Below the pieces are notes generated by a model. It made no database searches and was not told the DNA's origin. It was given only the letters and a program-made list of their open reading frames with translations. A stretch of 20,269 bases of DNA from Spirochaetaceae bacterium. GTDB lineage: Bacteria > Spirochaetota > Spirochaetia > Treponematales > Breznakiellaceae. The translations under genes were made by a program, and so were the position numbers. Below, one piece after another: positions 7,406 to 15,037 of this stretch; the first letter of the stretch is position 1, and every line of letters begins with the position of its first letter. The stretch spans positions 1-20,269 of the forward strand of contig JAITHR010000014.1 in assembly GCA_031279895.1 (NCBI GenBank), read 5' to 3'.

Positions 7406-7728
7406 TCGTTGTAAAATTTTTCAGAAAATATTTTAGGGCTGTGGATAAGGTACCAAGCAGTAAAGAATAGATTAGAAAGACCTTGACCTTTAGATAAATA
7501 TAGGGTACTATAAAAGTATGTAACAATCTACCCGCACGGTGTAGGAATGTAACATCTATGAATAGAGTGGCTTTGGGTCGGTAATGAGAGTGAAACTGCC
7601 ATAGGAAAACCCGCTTAGTATAGAGAAAAGAGCGGGAAGGAAGTAGCAGTTTTGGGAAACACGCCTTAAAAGAGAGCCTCAAACCCTCACGCCTTGAGAG
7701 AAGGGATAGCTGACAATAGAATTATTTT
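7406..7728 (+). ncRNA. Candidate structured RNA or long tRNA leader, unassigned
   Basis: This is part of the 491-base gene-free gap from 7238 to 7728. It is noticeably AT-richer than its surroundings and begins at the promoter at 7372-7400. Nested stems are visible: GAAACTGC with GCAGTTTT, enclosing CCCGCT with AGCGGG, and later CTCAA/TTGAG. I tested it by eye against tmRNA, RNase P RNA and SRP RNA and found no convincing match. No terminator with a T run precedes the tRNA at 7729, so it may be a leader. The earlier part, 7238-7371, holds a GGGACC/GGTCCC inverted repeat at 7261-7294 and nothing else I can name. Confidence 0.35.
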
Positions 7729-7813
7729 GGAGCGGTGTCCGAGCGGTTGAAGGAGGCGGTCTTGAAAACCGTTGTGCTGTAAGGTACCGGGGGTTCGAAT
7801 CCCCCCTGCTCCG
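7729..7813 (+). tRNA. tRNA-Ser (anticodon UGA)
   Basis: Class II cloverleaf with long variable arm: acceptor GGAGCGG/CTGCTCC, anticodon loop CTTGAAA (TGA), and T arm GGGGG-TTCGAAT-CCCCC. The discriminator is G, proper for serine, and CCA is not encoded. It reads UCA and related codons. It heads a five-tRNA block. Confidence 0.96.
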
Positions 7814-7846
7814 CGTCGGCGGCGCGTTAGTCTTGTTAAAACTCTA

Positions 7847-7934
7847 GGAGCGGTGCGAGAGCGGTCGAATCGGGCTCCCTGCTAAGGAGTTGTACCCCTA
7901 AAGGGTACCGGGGGTTCGAATCCCCCCTGCTCCG
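7847..7934 (+). tRNA. tRNA-Ser (anticodon GCU)
   Basis: Class II structure with acceptor GGAGCGG/CTGCTCC, anticodon stem CTCC/GGAG, loop CTGCTAA (GCT), and a long variable arm ACCCCTAAAGGGT. Discriminator G, no encoded CCA. It reads AGC/AGU. The acceptor and T arm match the Ser(UGA) gene, suggesting duplication or gene conversion. Confidence 0.96.
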
Positions 7935-7938
7935 TAAC

Positions 7939-8012
7939 GAGGTTGTAGCTCAGATGGATAGAGCATCAGATTGCGGATCTGAAGGTCGGAGGTTCGAATC
8001 CTCTCAGCCTCA
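7939..8012 (+). tRNA. tRNA-Arg (anticodon GCG)
   Basis: Acceptor GAGGTTG/CAGCCTC, anticodon stem TCAGA/TCTGA with loop TTGCGGA (anticodon GCG), T arm GGAGG-TTCGAAT-CCTCT, discriminator A, no encoded CCA. Most bacteria read CGU/CGC with an ACG gene edited to ICG; a direct GCG anticodon is unusual. It sits only four bases after Ser(GCU), so the block is surely one transcript. Confidence 0.93.
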
Positions 8013-8018
8013 AACGAT

Positions 8019-8105
8019 GGAGAGATGCGAGAGCGGTTGAATCGGGCGGTCTCGAAAACCGTTGAACCCGCATGGGTTCCGAGGGTTCGAATCCCTCTCT
8101 CTCCG
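8019..8105 (+). tRNA. tRNA-Ser (anticodon CGA)
   Basis: Class II structure: acceptor GGAGAGA/TCTCTCC, anticodon stem CGGT/ACCG with loop CTCGAAA (CGA), and variable arm AACCCGCATGGGTT. Discriminator G, CCA not encoded. It reads UCG. Six bases separate it from tRNA-Arg. A T-rich tract (8109-8124) follows before the next tRNA. Confidence 0.96.
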
Positions 8106-8126
8106 ACTGTTTTTTTGTTTTTTTAA

Positions 8127-8213
8127 GGAGAGATGACCGAGCGGCCGAAGGTGCACGATTGGAAGTCGTGTGTGCCCGGAAGGGCACCGAGGGTTCGAAT
8201 CCCTCTCTCTCCG
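8127..8213 (+). tRNA. tRNA-Ser (anticodon GGA)
   Basis: Class II structure: acceptor GGAGAGA/TCTCTCC, anticodon stem CACGA/TCGTG with loop TTGGAAG (GGA), and variable arm TGCCCGGAAGGGCA. Discriminator G, no CCA. It reads UCC/UCU. Its acceptor and T arm match Ser(CGA). It ends 30 bases before the next protein gene. Confidence 0.96.
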
Positions 8214-8243
8214 TGCAAAACCACACCAAAGGATGTTCAAAAA

Positions 8244-9584
8244 ATGTTCAGGGAGGATGTATATCAACGACTGGCGGTATTAGGCATCGCGGTTCCTGAA
8301 ATGTTATTGCCTAAATCAATGGTAGATATGCATAAATGGGCCATTATTGCTTGTGACCAGTTTACCCACGATCGGACGTTTTGGAAAAAAATGGCGGATT
8401 TTGTGGGAAACGCACCCTCCACGCTGAACCTTATTTTTCCCGAAGTGTATATCGGAGACAAAGAGGCAGACGACCGAATACAAGCCATCCATCAAACAAT
8501 GAACGCCTATATCAAAAACGAAATTTTCGAGACATCCAAACAGGGACTGATCTATGTGGAGCGGCAGAGCGCGACCGGACAGCGCAGTCAGGGTCTTGTG
8601 GCAGCACTTGATTTGGAGCAGTATGACTGGAGAAAAGATACGTCCCTTCCGGCACGGGCTACAGAGGAAACCGTACCGGAACGTCTGCCTCCACGCATGG
8701 CAATAAGGCGCGGCGCGGCTTTGGAAACTTCACATGTACTTCTTCTTATTGAGGATGAAAAAAATAGGATCCTAGGCGGTTTGAAACAGCGGACACTGGC
8801 GACTACGCCAGTGTATAAAACATCTCTTGCGCCAGAGGCAGGAACAATCGAGGGATGGCTCTTGGATCAGGAATCTGACTGGACCTATTTAGCGGAACAG
8901 CTTGAGGCTCTGGCTGAACAAGCCGTGTCCCGTTACGGTGCGCCGCCGTTTCTCTATGCTGTGGGAGACGGAAACCACTCTCTAGCAAGTGCCAAGGCAG
9001 TATGGGAAGAATATAAGCGCACCCGCGGAGGAGCAACAGGAATAATGGAGCATCCCTGCCGTTACGCGCTGGTTGAGATAAAAAACCTCTATGATCCGGC
9101 ACTCAGGTTCGAGCCTATCCATCGCCTCGTCTTAGGTGCAGACATGGCGGAAATCACGACGCTTTTATCGAAACTACCGGGGTTCACCTGCCGCGTCACG
9201 GGAGACGGGGAGGATATTGTTGATCTGGTTCGGGACAGAGGAGCGGCAAAAACGCGACTCGGCCTCATTGCCAACACGGAGCGCATATTGATCGAGACAG
9301 ATGCCCAAGGGCTTGTTACTCATTATCTTCAGCCCCTCTTAGACGCTTTTGTGTCCGAAAAACCAATATATGCGGTTGATTATATTCATGGCCGGGAGGC
9401 CCTGTACGAAACGGCGGCAGGTAACAAGGAAAAACGCGGCGTGGGTATACTCCTTCCGCCGGTTGAGAAAGACGGTCTTTTTAAAACCGTCGCAACAGGC
9501 GGTCCGCTTCCGCGAAAAAGTTTTTCCATGGGAGAAGCGCTGGACAAGCGATTCTATCTTGAATGCCGCAAACTTTTTTGTTAG
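8244..9584 (+). CDS. DUF1015 family protein
   Basis: This 446-residue protein matches the DUF1015 (PF06245) family I know from many anaerobes; the biochemical role is unknown. Family-like segments are HKWAIIACDQFTHDRTFW near residue 30, STLNLIFPEVYIG, YVERQSATGQRSQGLVAALDLEQY, and GDGNHSLASAKAVWEEYK around residue 245, plus a C-terminal GILLPPVEKDGLF and PRKSFSMGEALDKRFY. There is no signal peptide. The start is the ATG at 8244, with AAAGGA about ten bases upstream; the frame is open further upstream only because it runs through the tRNA-Ser gene. The short gap suggests co-transcription with the tRNAs. The stop is followed by tRNA-Leu. Confidence 0.9.
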   Translation: MFREDVYQRLAVLGIAVPEMLLPKSMVDMHKWAIIACDQFTHDRTFWKKMADFVGNAPSTLNLIFPEVYIGDKEADDRIQAIHQTMNAYIKNEIFETSKQGLIYVERQSATGQRSQGLVAALDLEQYDWRKDTSLPARATEETVPERLPPRMAIRRGAALETSHVLLLIEDEKNRILGGLKQRTLATTPVYKTSLAPEAGTIEGWLLDQESDWTYLAEQLEALAEQAVSRYGAPPFLYAVGDGNHSLASAKAVWEEYKRTRGGATGIMEHPCRYALVEIKNLYDPALRFEPIHRLVLGADMAEITTLLSKLPGFTCRVTGDGEDIVDLVRDRGAAKTRLGLIANTERILIETDAQGLVTHYLQPLLDAFVSEKPIYAVDYIHGREALYETAAGNKEKRGVGILLPPVEKDGLFKTVATGGPLPRKSFSMGEALDKRFYLECRKLFC

Positions 9585-9609
9585 AATACTTACAATACAA
9601 GGTAACAAT

Positions 9610-9692
9610 GCCGGCGTGGTGAAATGGCAGACACGGTAGACTCAAAATCTACTGACCGCAAGGTCATATCGGTTCAAGTCCGATCGCCGGTA
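9610..9692 (+). tRNA. tRNA-Leu (anticodon CAA)
   Basis: Class II structure: acceptor GCCGGCG/CGCCGGT, anticodon stem TAGA/TCTA with loop CTCAAAA (CAA), variable arm TGACCGCAAGGTCA, and T arm ATCGG-TTCAAGT-CCGAT. Discriminator A fits leucine. CCA is not encoded. It reads UUG. It lies 25 bases after the DUF1015 gene and converges on the next gene. Confidence 0.95.
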
Positions 9693-9718
9693 CTTTTTGA
9701 AAGCTGATCTTGAGATGC

Positions 9719-10450
9719 TTAACGCTCCGATTCCCGTTGATAGGTACGCATTTGGGTTAACAGGGCTTTTGCCCGCAGGCGGACTGTTCCGTGATAGCGT
9801 CCCTGACTGATTTGGGAGATAACAAAAACAGAGCGCAGGTCGAGTTTCCAGTTGTTCCGGGCCGCAAAGGTTTCATAGGCTTCCAAGCCTGAAAGCGCCA
9901 GGAGATTATCCGGCGAGAACAGGTCCGAGTGATACAGTATCTTGGTTATCGCATCCACGCTTTCTTGACTTTTGTTGTTTTCATCGTTTTCACTAATCCC
10001 TATTGTTTTGAGCGCCGCGACTACTTGCGTAAGAACGATTGTTTCATATTCCGCGTAGGCCATTTTGAGAAGCACCCTCTTTGCCTCGGGCCCGCCTAAG
10101 ACCCCAAGGTACAGCGCGGCTTTACTTCGCACATCAGGATAGGCCGCACGGTTCCGATAAGCCGTTTTATTGACGATTCCCTCCAGCGCAAGGTATTCCA
10201 GCGCACTCAAAACCTCGCCGCTTTTAACGCCTCGATTGATGGCCCCTTCGATATTGGACAGTGCGGAAAGTTTGAGGTCCCGGCTTTCCGATCTGCTCTG
10301 TTCCCGAATGAGCATGAGATCCACCGATTCCTGTAGATAGGAGCTTTCAACGGTTACGCCCTTATCAAGATTAAAATCAAAGTCCTGCGCCTTTATGAGG
10401 GCACAGGCGCCGCATAGCATAATAAAAACAATGAGGCGCGTGATATTCAT
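9719..10450 (-). CDS. Exported HEAT-repeat-like protein
   Basis: This 243-residue protein begins with a signal peptide: a short positive start, a hydrophobic run (about residues 5-18) and a likely cut after IKAQ or nearby. The mature part is all-helical. Helical hairpins such as YPDVRSKAALYLGVLGG and the one ending VVAALKTIGI resemble HEAT-type repeats, which act as protein-binding scaffolds. I know no specific function. The ATG at 10450 gives the cleanest signal peptide; a TTG seven codons upstream is an alternative. It is convergent with tRNA-Leu and stands downstream of rpmE with its own upstream palindrome at 10480-10490. Confidence 0.75.
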   Translation of the reverse strand: MNITRLIVFIMLCGACALIKAQDFDFNLDKGVTVESSYLQESVDLMLIREQSRSESRDLKLSALSNIEGAINRGVKSGEVLSALEYLALEGIVNKTAYRNRAAYPDVRSKAALYLGVLGGPEAKRVLLKMAYAEYETIVLTQVVAALKTIGISENDENNKSQESVDAITKILYHSDLFSPDNLLALSGLEAYETFAARNNWKLDLRSVFVISQISQGRYHGTVRLRAKALLTQMRTYQRESER

Positions 10451-10479
10451 ACCGTTACCGTAAATCTCCAATGCTATAA

Positions 10480-10490
10480 CAGACAGTCTG
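10480..10490. promoter_or_regulatory. Palindrome CAGACAGTCTG upstream of HEAT-like gene
   Basis: A perfect 5+1+5 inverted repeat lies about 30 bases upstream of the ATG at 10450, close to a TATAGC that could be the -10. It could be an operator; no binding family is recognised. Confidence 0.3.
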
Positions 10491-10582
10491 CTTTTTGGGG
10501 ATTAACCGTGCTGCCCTTTATGCCAATGAAACGAGAGCGGCGCCCCAAAGAAATCATGCGGCATACCCCGTAAAGGCTGCGG

Positions 10583-10786
10583 CTACTCTTTGATGTTGTA
10601 CTTTTTGCGGAACCGTTCGATTCGGCCTGCCGTGTCCACCAGCTTCTGTTTGCCGGTAAAAAACGGATGACACGCCGAACAGATTTCGACTTTGATGTCC
10701 CTGGCGGTTGAACGGGTTTCGATTACATTCCCGCAGGCGCAGGTTATCTTGGTTAATTCATACTTGGGATGAATCTTTGCTTTCAT
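10583..10786 (-). CDS. rpmE: 50S ribosomal protein L31 (zinc-binding type)
   Basis: This 67-residue large-subunit protein has the four-cysteine form: CAC near the N-terminus and CSAC in the middle, followed by the signature [24 protein letters not shown]. The cysteines mean it needs zinc, unlike the C-minus paralogue many bacteria use under zinc starvation. The ATG at 10786 has AAGGAG at good spacing; the frame is open further upstream but only into the end of rho. It follows rho by 44 bases, a common bacterial arrangement, and is probably co-transcribed. Confidence 0.97.
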   Translation of the reverse strand: MKAKIHPKYELTKITCACGNVIETRSTARDIKVEICSACHPFFTGKQKLVDTAGRIERFRKKYNIKE

Positions 10787-10830
10787 TAAAACGCTCCTTC
10801 TCTGTGTGTTGGGTGTAGCGCTCGGTGCGC

Positions 10831-12609
10831 TCAATCCATGCCGGCGCTTCCGGTATTCATGGATCTAAGAAACGCTTCATTGTTCTTGCTTTTTTTCATT
10901 CTGTCAATCAGCAGCTCAATGACTTCCACATCTTCCATAGGGCTAATGACCTTTCTTAAAACCCAGATTTTCTGCATTTCCTCTTCGGTAAGGAGCAGTT
11001 CCTCTTTGCGGGTGCCGGACTTCTTGATATTGATAGCCGGAAAGAGCCGCCTGTCGGAAAGTCTGCGATCCAGATCGATTTCCAAATTGCCGGTGCCTTT
11101 GAACTCCTCAAAGATAACTTCGTCCATGCGGCTGCCGGTTTCAACCAGGGCGGTGGAAATAATCGTGAGACTGCCCCCTTCCTCGATGTTTCGGGCAGCT
11201 CCGAAAAACCGCTTCGGTTTATGGAGAGCGTTGGAGTCCACCCCGCCTGAGAGTATTTTTCCTGAAGTCGGCACCGTTTGGTTATAGGCTCTGGCGAGAC
11301 GGGTGATAGAGTCCAAGAGAATAACCACGTCTTTCTTGTGTTCAACCAGACGCTTGGCCTTCTCCAGCGCCATCTCCGTTACCTGTACGTGCCGCGACGC
11401 CTGCTCGTCAAAGGTTGACGATATAACCTCCGCCCGGACCGTCCGCTCCATGTCGGTTACTTCCTCAGGACGCTCGTCAATAAGAAGCACGATAAGATAC
11501 ACTTCAGGATGGTTTTTGGTGATGGCGTTGGCGATTCTCTGCATCATAATGGTTTTGCCGGTTCTGGGCGGCGCCACAATGAGTGCCCGCTGACCCTTAC
11601 CGATGGGACAGAAAAGATTGATAATCCGCGTGGAAATATCTTCCGTAACACTCTCAAGGTTTAGCTTGTGGTTCGGATACAGCGGCGTAAGGTTGTCAAA
11701 GGGAATCCGGTTCTGCGCTACGGTGGGATCGTCGTAATTCACGGTTTCCACCCGGAGCATGGCAAAGAAACGCTCCCCCTCTTTGGGGCTGCGGATTTGA
11801 CCGTAGACCGTATCGCCGGTTTTTAGGGCGAAGAGCCGGATTTGGCTGGGGCTTATGTAAATATCGTCCGGCCCGGGAAGATAGGAGTTTTGCGGGCTTC
11901 GTAGAAACCCGTAACTATCCGGCAGAATCTCAAGGGACCCGTAGGCGTAGATAATGCCTCCCCGCTCGGTATGGGCCTTGAGGATAGCGAAGACGATTTC
12001 CTGTTTTTTTAAAGCCACCATGTCTTCGTGAGAGACACTGTAACAAGTAGCCAGCTCCCGCAGGTCTATCATGTTAAGCCGGATGAGCTCGTTGATACAG
12101 AGGCGCGGTTTGTTATTATCCTGATCCACCCGGGGCTCCGGTTTTCCGTAAATATCCGGCATAGACGGGAGGTTTTTGGGTAACGCGGGCAGGGGGCCGG
12201 ATTCAGGGGGGACGGGCGTCACGCTTTGATTAGTGCGGTTATAGGCGCGTCCGCGTCCGCGACCGGAACTTGCGGACGCCCCCTCGTTAGGAAGCGGCTC
12301 TTCCCCGTTTCCGGTTTCGCCGTTACTGCCCGTATCCCACCGGCCTCCCTTGAGGCCCGAAGTCTTTCTGGCTTTGGCCCGTACCACGACCGCTTTCCCG
12401 TTAGACCGCTCGCCGGATTCTTCGTCAAGCGCATCCTCTTCTTTTCCTTCTTCTTTTGTTTCTTCCTGGGAAAGGGAAAAATCCCAATTCGCGGCCCCGT
12501 CGCTATCCTGCTGATCCGTTTCCGCTTCCGCCGGTATCGGATCATCGGGAGTATAGCCCTCTTCATGTTCTGTTGTTTCTGATTTTCGGCTCTTTCTTAC
12601 TACTGCCAT
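10831..12609 (-). CDS. rho: Transcription termination factor Rho
   Basis: This 592-residue hexameric RNA helicase ends factor-dependent transcription. The first 165 or so residues are an acidic, then Gly/Arg/Pro-rich, low-complexity extension absent from E. coli Rho (419 residues). The rest is standard: N-terminal helical domain (about 170-215), RNA-binding cold-shock-like domain with YGFLRS (233-238), Walker A APPRTGKT (346-353), Walker B VVILLDS (about 428-434), R loop with [21 protein letters not shown], and C-terminal arginine-finger region. The ATG at 12609 has AGGTGG upstream. A promoter with an inverted repeat lies at 12734-12789, leaving a leader of about 140 bases that could serve autoregulation. 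rpmE follows. Confidence 0.98.
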   Translation of the reverse strand: MAVVRKSRKSETTEHEEGYTPDDPIPAEAETDQQDSDGAANWDFSLSQEETKEEGKEEDALDEESGERSNGKAVVVRAKARKTSGLKGGRWDTGSNGETGNGEEPLPNEGASASSGRGRGRAYNRTNQSVTPVPPESGPLPALPKNLPSMPDIYGKPEPRVDQDNNKPRLCINELIRLNMIDLRELATCYSVSHEDMVALKKQEIVFAILKAHTERGGIIYAYGSLEILPDSYGFLRSPQNSYLPGPDDIYISPSQIRLFALKTGDTVYGQIRSPKEGERFFAMLRVETVNYDDPTVAQNRIPFDNLTPLYPNHKLNLESVTEDISTRIINLFCPIGKGQRALIVAPPRTGKTIMMQRIANAITKNHPEVYLIVLLIDERPEEVTDMERTVRAEVISSTFDEQASRHVQVTEMALEKAKRLVEHKKDVVILLDSITRLARAYNQTVPTSGKILSGGVDSNALHKPKRFFGAARNIEEGGSLTIISTALVETGSRMDEVIFEEFKGTGNLEIDLDRRLSDRRLFPAINIKKSGTRKEELLLTEEEMQKIWVLRKVISPMEDVEVIELLIDRMKKSKNNEAFLRSMNTGSAGMD

Positions 12610-12733
12610 GGATCAAACCACCTGTTATACAATTATTTTAGTTCACGGAGGAACAAAACGAGAAAAATGAGATAACCCCATGATTTCAAAGGTATTCTTT
12701 TCCTGTCAGATATGCGTCGTTTTTCATTTATAA

Positions 12734-12776
12734 AAGGATTATCATACTTTATTGCATTGATAATAGTATAATCCTT
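12734..12776. promoter_or_regulatory. Inverted repeat overlapping the rho promoter
   Basis: AAGGATTAT (12734-12742) and ATAATCCTT (12768-12776) are perfect 9-base arms 25 bases apart. The right arm lies in the spacer of the rho promoter and the left arm just inside the transcript, so the pair brackets the -10 and start site. It could bind a dimeric regulator. Only part would be in RNA, so a simple RNA hairpin is less likely. Confidence 0.5.
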
Positions 12777-12789
12777 AAAAAAATGTCAA
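12760..12789 (-). promoter_or_regulatory. rho promoter
   Basis: Reading the minus strand: TTGACA (12789-12784), an 18-base spacer starting with a T tract, then TATTAT (12765-12760). It lies right after the pncC stop and drives rho-rpmE with a leader of roughly 140 bases. Confidence 0.65.
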
Positions 12790-12798
12790 CACCCTGTT

Positions 12799-13275
12799 TC
12801 AGGTACAATCAAAGAGTTGTAACAGTTCTTTCACCGCTTGGAGGGCCGCGGACATCCGCACCTCGTCACGGGAACCGGTATAGTGAAACTTTCGGGCGCG
12901 GGGTTCTTTCCCGCGGGCGGCGGTCCCTATCCAGACGGTACCTACCGGTGCGGAACCTCCGTCCCCCAAAGGCCCCGCGAGTCCGGTTACGGAAACCGCC
13001 ATATCCGCGGAGCTTCGTTCCAGGGCCGCCCGCGCCATAGCGAGCGCGGTTTCGGCGCTTACCGCGCCGCATCGCTCGACGAGCCCCTGGTCCAGTCCGA
13101 GCATCGTTATCTTTGCCGCCGCCGTGTAGGAGACAAAGGATCCCCAGAATACCTGAGAGGCCCCGGGCGTCCGTGCCAGGAGATCCGCCACCAGGCCCGC
13201 GGTACAAGACTCCGCCGCCGCCACGGTTTTCGAGGAAGCGGCCAGACACTTAATCAACCGTTCCGGTTCGGTCAT
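12799..13275 (-). CDS. pncC: CinA C-terminal domain protein, probable NMN amidohydrolase PncC
   Basis: This 158-residue stand-alone CinA C-terminal domain belongs to a family that hydrolyses nicotinamide mononucleotide to nicotinate mononucleotide in NAD salvage. Typical segments are TVAAAESCTAGLVADLLAR (residues about 17-35, with the conserved SCT), GSFVSYTAAAKITMLGL, CGAVSAETALAMA, and ADMAVSVTGLAGPLGDG leading to PVGTVWIG. The N-terminal molybdopterin-binding-like domain of full CinA is absent, as in E. coli PncC. Its ATG lies inside the bactofilin gene (26-base overlap), pointing to translational coupling as the last gene of a three-gene operon. Confidence 0.93.
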   Translation of the reverse strand: MTEPERLIKCLAASSKTVAAAESCTAGLVADLLARTPGASQVFWGSFVSYTAAAKITMLGLDQGLVERCGAVSAETALAMARAALERSSADMAVSVTGLAGPLGDGGSAPVGTVWIGTAARGKEPRARKFHYTGSRDEVRMSAALQAVKELLQLFDCT

Positions 13276-13696
13276 TATTGGTTCTCTGCAATTCCGCTTT
13301 AATCTCCTGGGCGGGCCTTGAGAATATCTCCACTTCCTTATCCGCTCCGGTCATGTTGCACTGGCCCTCAAAAACCGCCTGGTCAGCGATACGCAGCCTT
13401 GCGGCGGTTATATCTCCCCGCACCTGCGCCCCGGGGAACAGGTCTATCTTATCCTGCGCCACCACCGGCGCTATCACCGTGCCGTAAACGGAGAGGGAGC
13501 TTACCCATATCCTATCCGCCTCAACGACCGCGCCTTTGTCAACGATAAGCGCGCCGGTAGCCTCGATGGTTCCCTTAAATTTTCCTTTGATACAGAGGGT
13601 TTCCTTAAACCGGAGAAATCCGTTAAAACTCGTTCCCACTCCGAAGGTATGGGGCGAAGCGTTTCTCTTGCGTCCCTCTGTTTTTATTTTAGCCAT
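13250..13696 (-). CDS. Bactofilin
   Basis: This 148-residue polymer-forming cytoskeletal protein of the bactofilin family (DUF583) forms a right-handed beta helix that self-assembles into filaments used in cell shape and localisation. The core spans about residues 20-115, with turns such as GKFKGTIEATGALIVDKGAVVEADRI broken by regular Gly and hydrophobic positions, and the VRGDITAARLRI segment. Short polar tails flank it (the last 30 residues are charged). It starts three bases after the stop of the receiver-protein gene, with GAGAGAGG and AGGAG nearby; AGGAG itself abuts the ATG. In spirochaetes bactofilins affect the helical cell body; a shape role here is inferred. Confidence 0.94.
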   Translation of the reverse strand: MAKIKTEGRKRNASPHTFGVGTSFNGFLRFKETLCIKGKFKGTIEATGALIVDKGAVVEADRIWVSSLSVYGTVIAPVVAQDKIDLFPGAQVRGDITAARLRIADQAVFEGQCNMTGADKEVEIFSRPAQEIKAELQRTNNDRTGTVD

Positions 13697-13699
13697 CTC

Positions 13700-14398
13700 C
13701 TATGCATCCTCTCTCTCAAAAGATTCGCCGTTGCCGCCGGATCCGGCAGTTTCGGCTGCTGTAAGGGGTTTCCCGGGGGGCGCGGTTTTCCCGATCCGTT
13801 CACGGATTTCTTTGATACGGTCCCTGACCGGCGCCGTCTTCTTTTTCAAGGCCTCCACGGAGCGGGCGAACCGCTCTTTTTCAAGCGGCGTGCCGGCGCC
13901 GGCCTCAAAAGAAAGCTCCGCAAGCGCCGCTTCAAGTTCTTCCATGCTTTTTATGAAAGACTCCAGGGTGCCGGTATCGAGCGCTTCCGCCGGTTTCGAG
14001 CGGAACTCACGCGACAGGGGATCCCGATTCCGCAGGATGACCCGAATTCTGGCAAGCACCTCGGAGAAATTAAAGGGTTTGGTGATATAATCATCCACCC
14101 CAAGCTCGAAGCTCTCAACCTTGTCTTTAACATCATCCAGGGCGGAAAACATAATAATCGGTATTTCTTTGAATTTGGGGTTCTCTTTTAAGGTTTTGGT
14201 CAGTTCCCACCCTGACATACGCGGCATAATATTATCCAGCATGATAAGGTCGGGATGAAATTTCTTTATCTTTTCCAACGCTTCGACGCCGTCGTTTGCT
14301 TTTTCCACCACAAACCCCAGTTTGCTCAACATAACGTCAAAGAAGTCGGCATTGATGATTTCATCATCTACGATAAGTATCTTTTTATGCGGGTTCAT
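13700..14398 (-). CDS. Response regulator receiver protein with C-terminal coiled coil
   Basis: This 232-residue protein starts with a receiver domain (about 4-122): acidic pair Asp11/Asp12, phospho-acceptor Asp55 in MLDNIMP, the FSAL switch segment and Lys in ITKPF. The rest, about 130-232, is charged helix with heptad features and a Gly/Glu-rich end, with no DNA-binding or enzymatic output domain. It may act through protein contacts, possibly on the bactofilin encoded three bases downstream; that is inference. GGAGG lies about eleven bases before the ATG, and a promoter is at 14438-14466. No histidine kinase is nearby. Confidence 0.93.
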   Translation of the reverse strand: MNPHKKILIVDDEIINADFFDVMLSKLGFVVEKANDGVEALEKIKKFHPDLIMLDNIMPRMSGWELTKTLKENPKFKEIPIIMFSALDDVKDKVESFELGVDDYITKPFNFSEVLARIRVILRNRDPLSREFRSKPAEALDTGTLESFIKSMEELEAALAELSFEAGAGTPLEKERFARSVEALKKKTAPVRDRIKEIRERIGKTAPPGKPLTAAETAGSGGNGESFEREDA

Positions 14399-14437
14399 AG
14401 AGCGCGGTCCCTCCCGTGTCCCGCCACGCGGGGTTGC

Positions 14438-14466
14438 ATGATACGAAAGGCGCGGGGCGCTGCCAA
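14438..14466 (-). promoter_or_regulatory. Promoter of receiver-bactofilin-pncC operon
   Basis: On the minus strand TTGGCA (14466-14461), a 17-base GC-rich spacer and TATCAT (14443-14438). It is followed by a leader of about 30 bases with GGGAGGG before the ATG at 14398. Confidence 0.6.
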
Positions 14467-14566
14467 TCCCCCTGCGGGTCTTTCAATACGGTTTTTGTTA
14501 TTTTGACTTGTTCCATTGGCCAATACCTATTTCCGAGGCGGTTCGCAAGGGATGATACCGTTTATT

Positions 14567-14792
14567 AAAAGGTATACCTTTTGCCGTAAAAGGTATACCT
14601 TTTGTCCTGAAAGGTATACCTTTTGTCATAAAAGGTATACCTTTTGTCGTAAAAGGTATACCGGATGTCCCAAAAGGTATACCTTTTGTCGTAAAAGGTA
14701 TACCTTTTGTCCTGAAAGGTATACCTTTTGTCATAAAAGGTATACCTTTTGTCGTAAAAGGTATACCTTTTGTCCTGAAAGGTATACCGGAT
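14567..14792. repeat. Array 4: 21-bp palindromic tandem repeat, GGTATACC core
   Basis: Eleven units have cores at 14571, 14592, 14613 and every 21 bases to 14781. Every unit keeps the perfect 8-base palindrome GGTATACC, mostly inside the 16-base palindrome AAAAGGTATACCTTTT. The linkers vary only slightly (GTCGT, GTCCT, GTCAT). Two units end instead with CGGATG. The frame TTTTGYC-N-N-RAAA around the core is the same as in array 1, with a different core. Frames are open on both strands but show no ribosome site. Together with 14793-15037 it fills the gene-free gap between the receiver operon and lnt; the stretch 14399-14566 holds the operon promoter and nothing else clear. Confidence 0.95.
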
Positions 14793-15022
14793 GCCCGCCG
14801 GCGGCGGGTGGCATATAAGCGTCCTGATACGCGCCATCTAAGCGGTCAACCTCCGCTTTGCCGCGGTATCAGGAAGCTTATGGAACAGCCTCCGACTGCC
14901 TCCGGCGGCCCGCCGGCGGCGGGTGGCATATAAGCGTCCTGATACGCGCCACCTAATCGGTCAATCTCCGCTTTGCCGCGGTATCAGGAAGCTTATGGAA
15001 CAGCCTCCGACTGCCCGCCGGC
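14793..15022. repeat. Two 115-bp direct repeats (tail of array 4)
   Basis: Copies at 14793-14907 and 14908-15022 differ at only a few positions. Each starts GCCCGCCGGCGGCGGGTGGC and contains a large inverted repeat: ATAAGCGTCCTGATAC pairing with GTATCAGGAAGCTTAT (arms broken only at GT/AA), enclosing AGCGG/CCGCT in the first copy (ATCGG in the second). Each ends with GGAACAGCCTCCGACTGCC. More GC-rich CCGCCGGCGG palindromes follow up to the lnt stop. The tail after array 1 is a diverged relative. It could form an elaborate hairpin in DNA or RNA and may also end lnt transcription. Confidence 0.92.
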
Positions 15023-15037
15023 GGCCCGCCGGCGGTT

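Noticed and set aside
7386..7682. 98-residue minus-strand frame in the AT-rich gap
   Set aside because: No ribosome site, odd composition, no recognisable motif, and it runs against the promoter.
7238..7728. tmRNA, RNase P RNA or SRP RNA after smpB
   Set aside because: No tRNA-like ends with a tag frame, no GAGGAAAGUCC-type motif, and the GGAAGGAAGTAGCAG resemblance to SRP RNA lacks the pairing partner that closes the tetraloop.
8133..8243. Longer DUF1015 protein starting at 8133
   Set aside because: That extension is inside tRNA-Ser(GGA); the ATG at 8244 fits the family start and has AAAGGA upstream.
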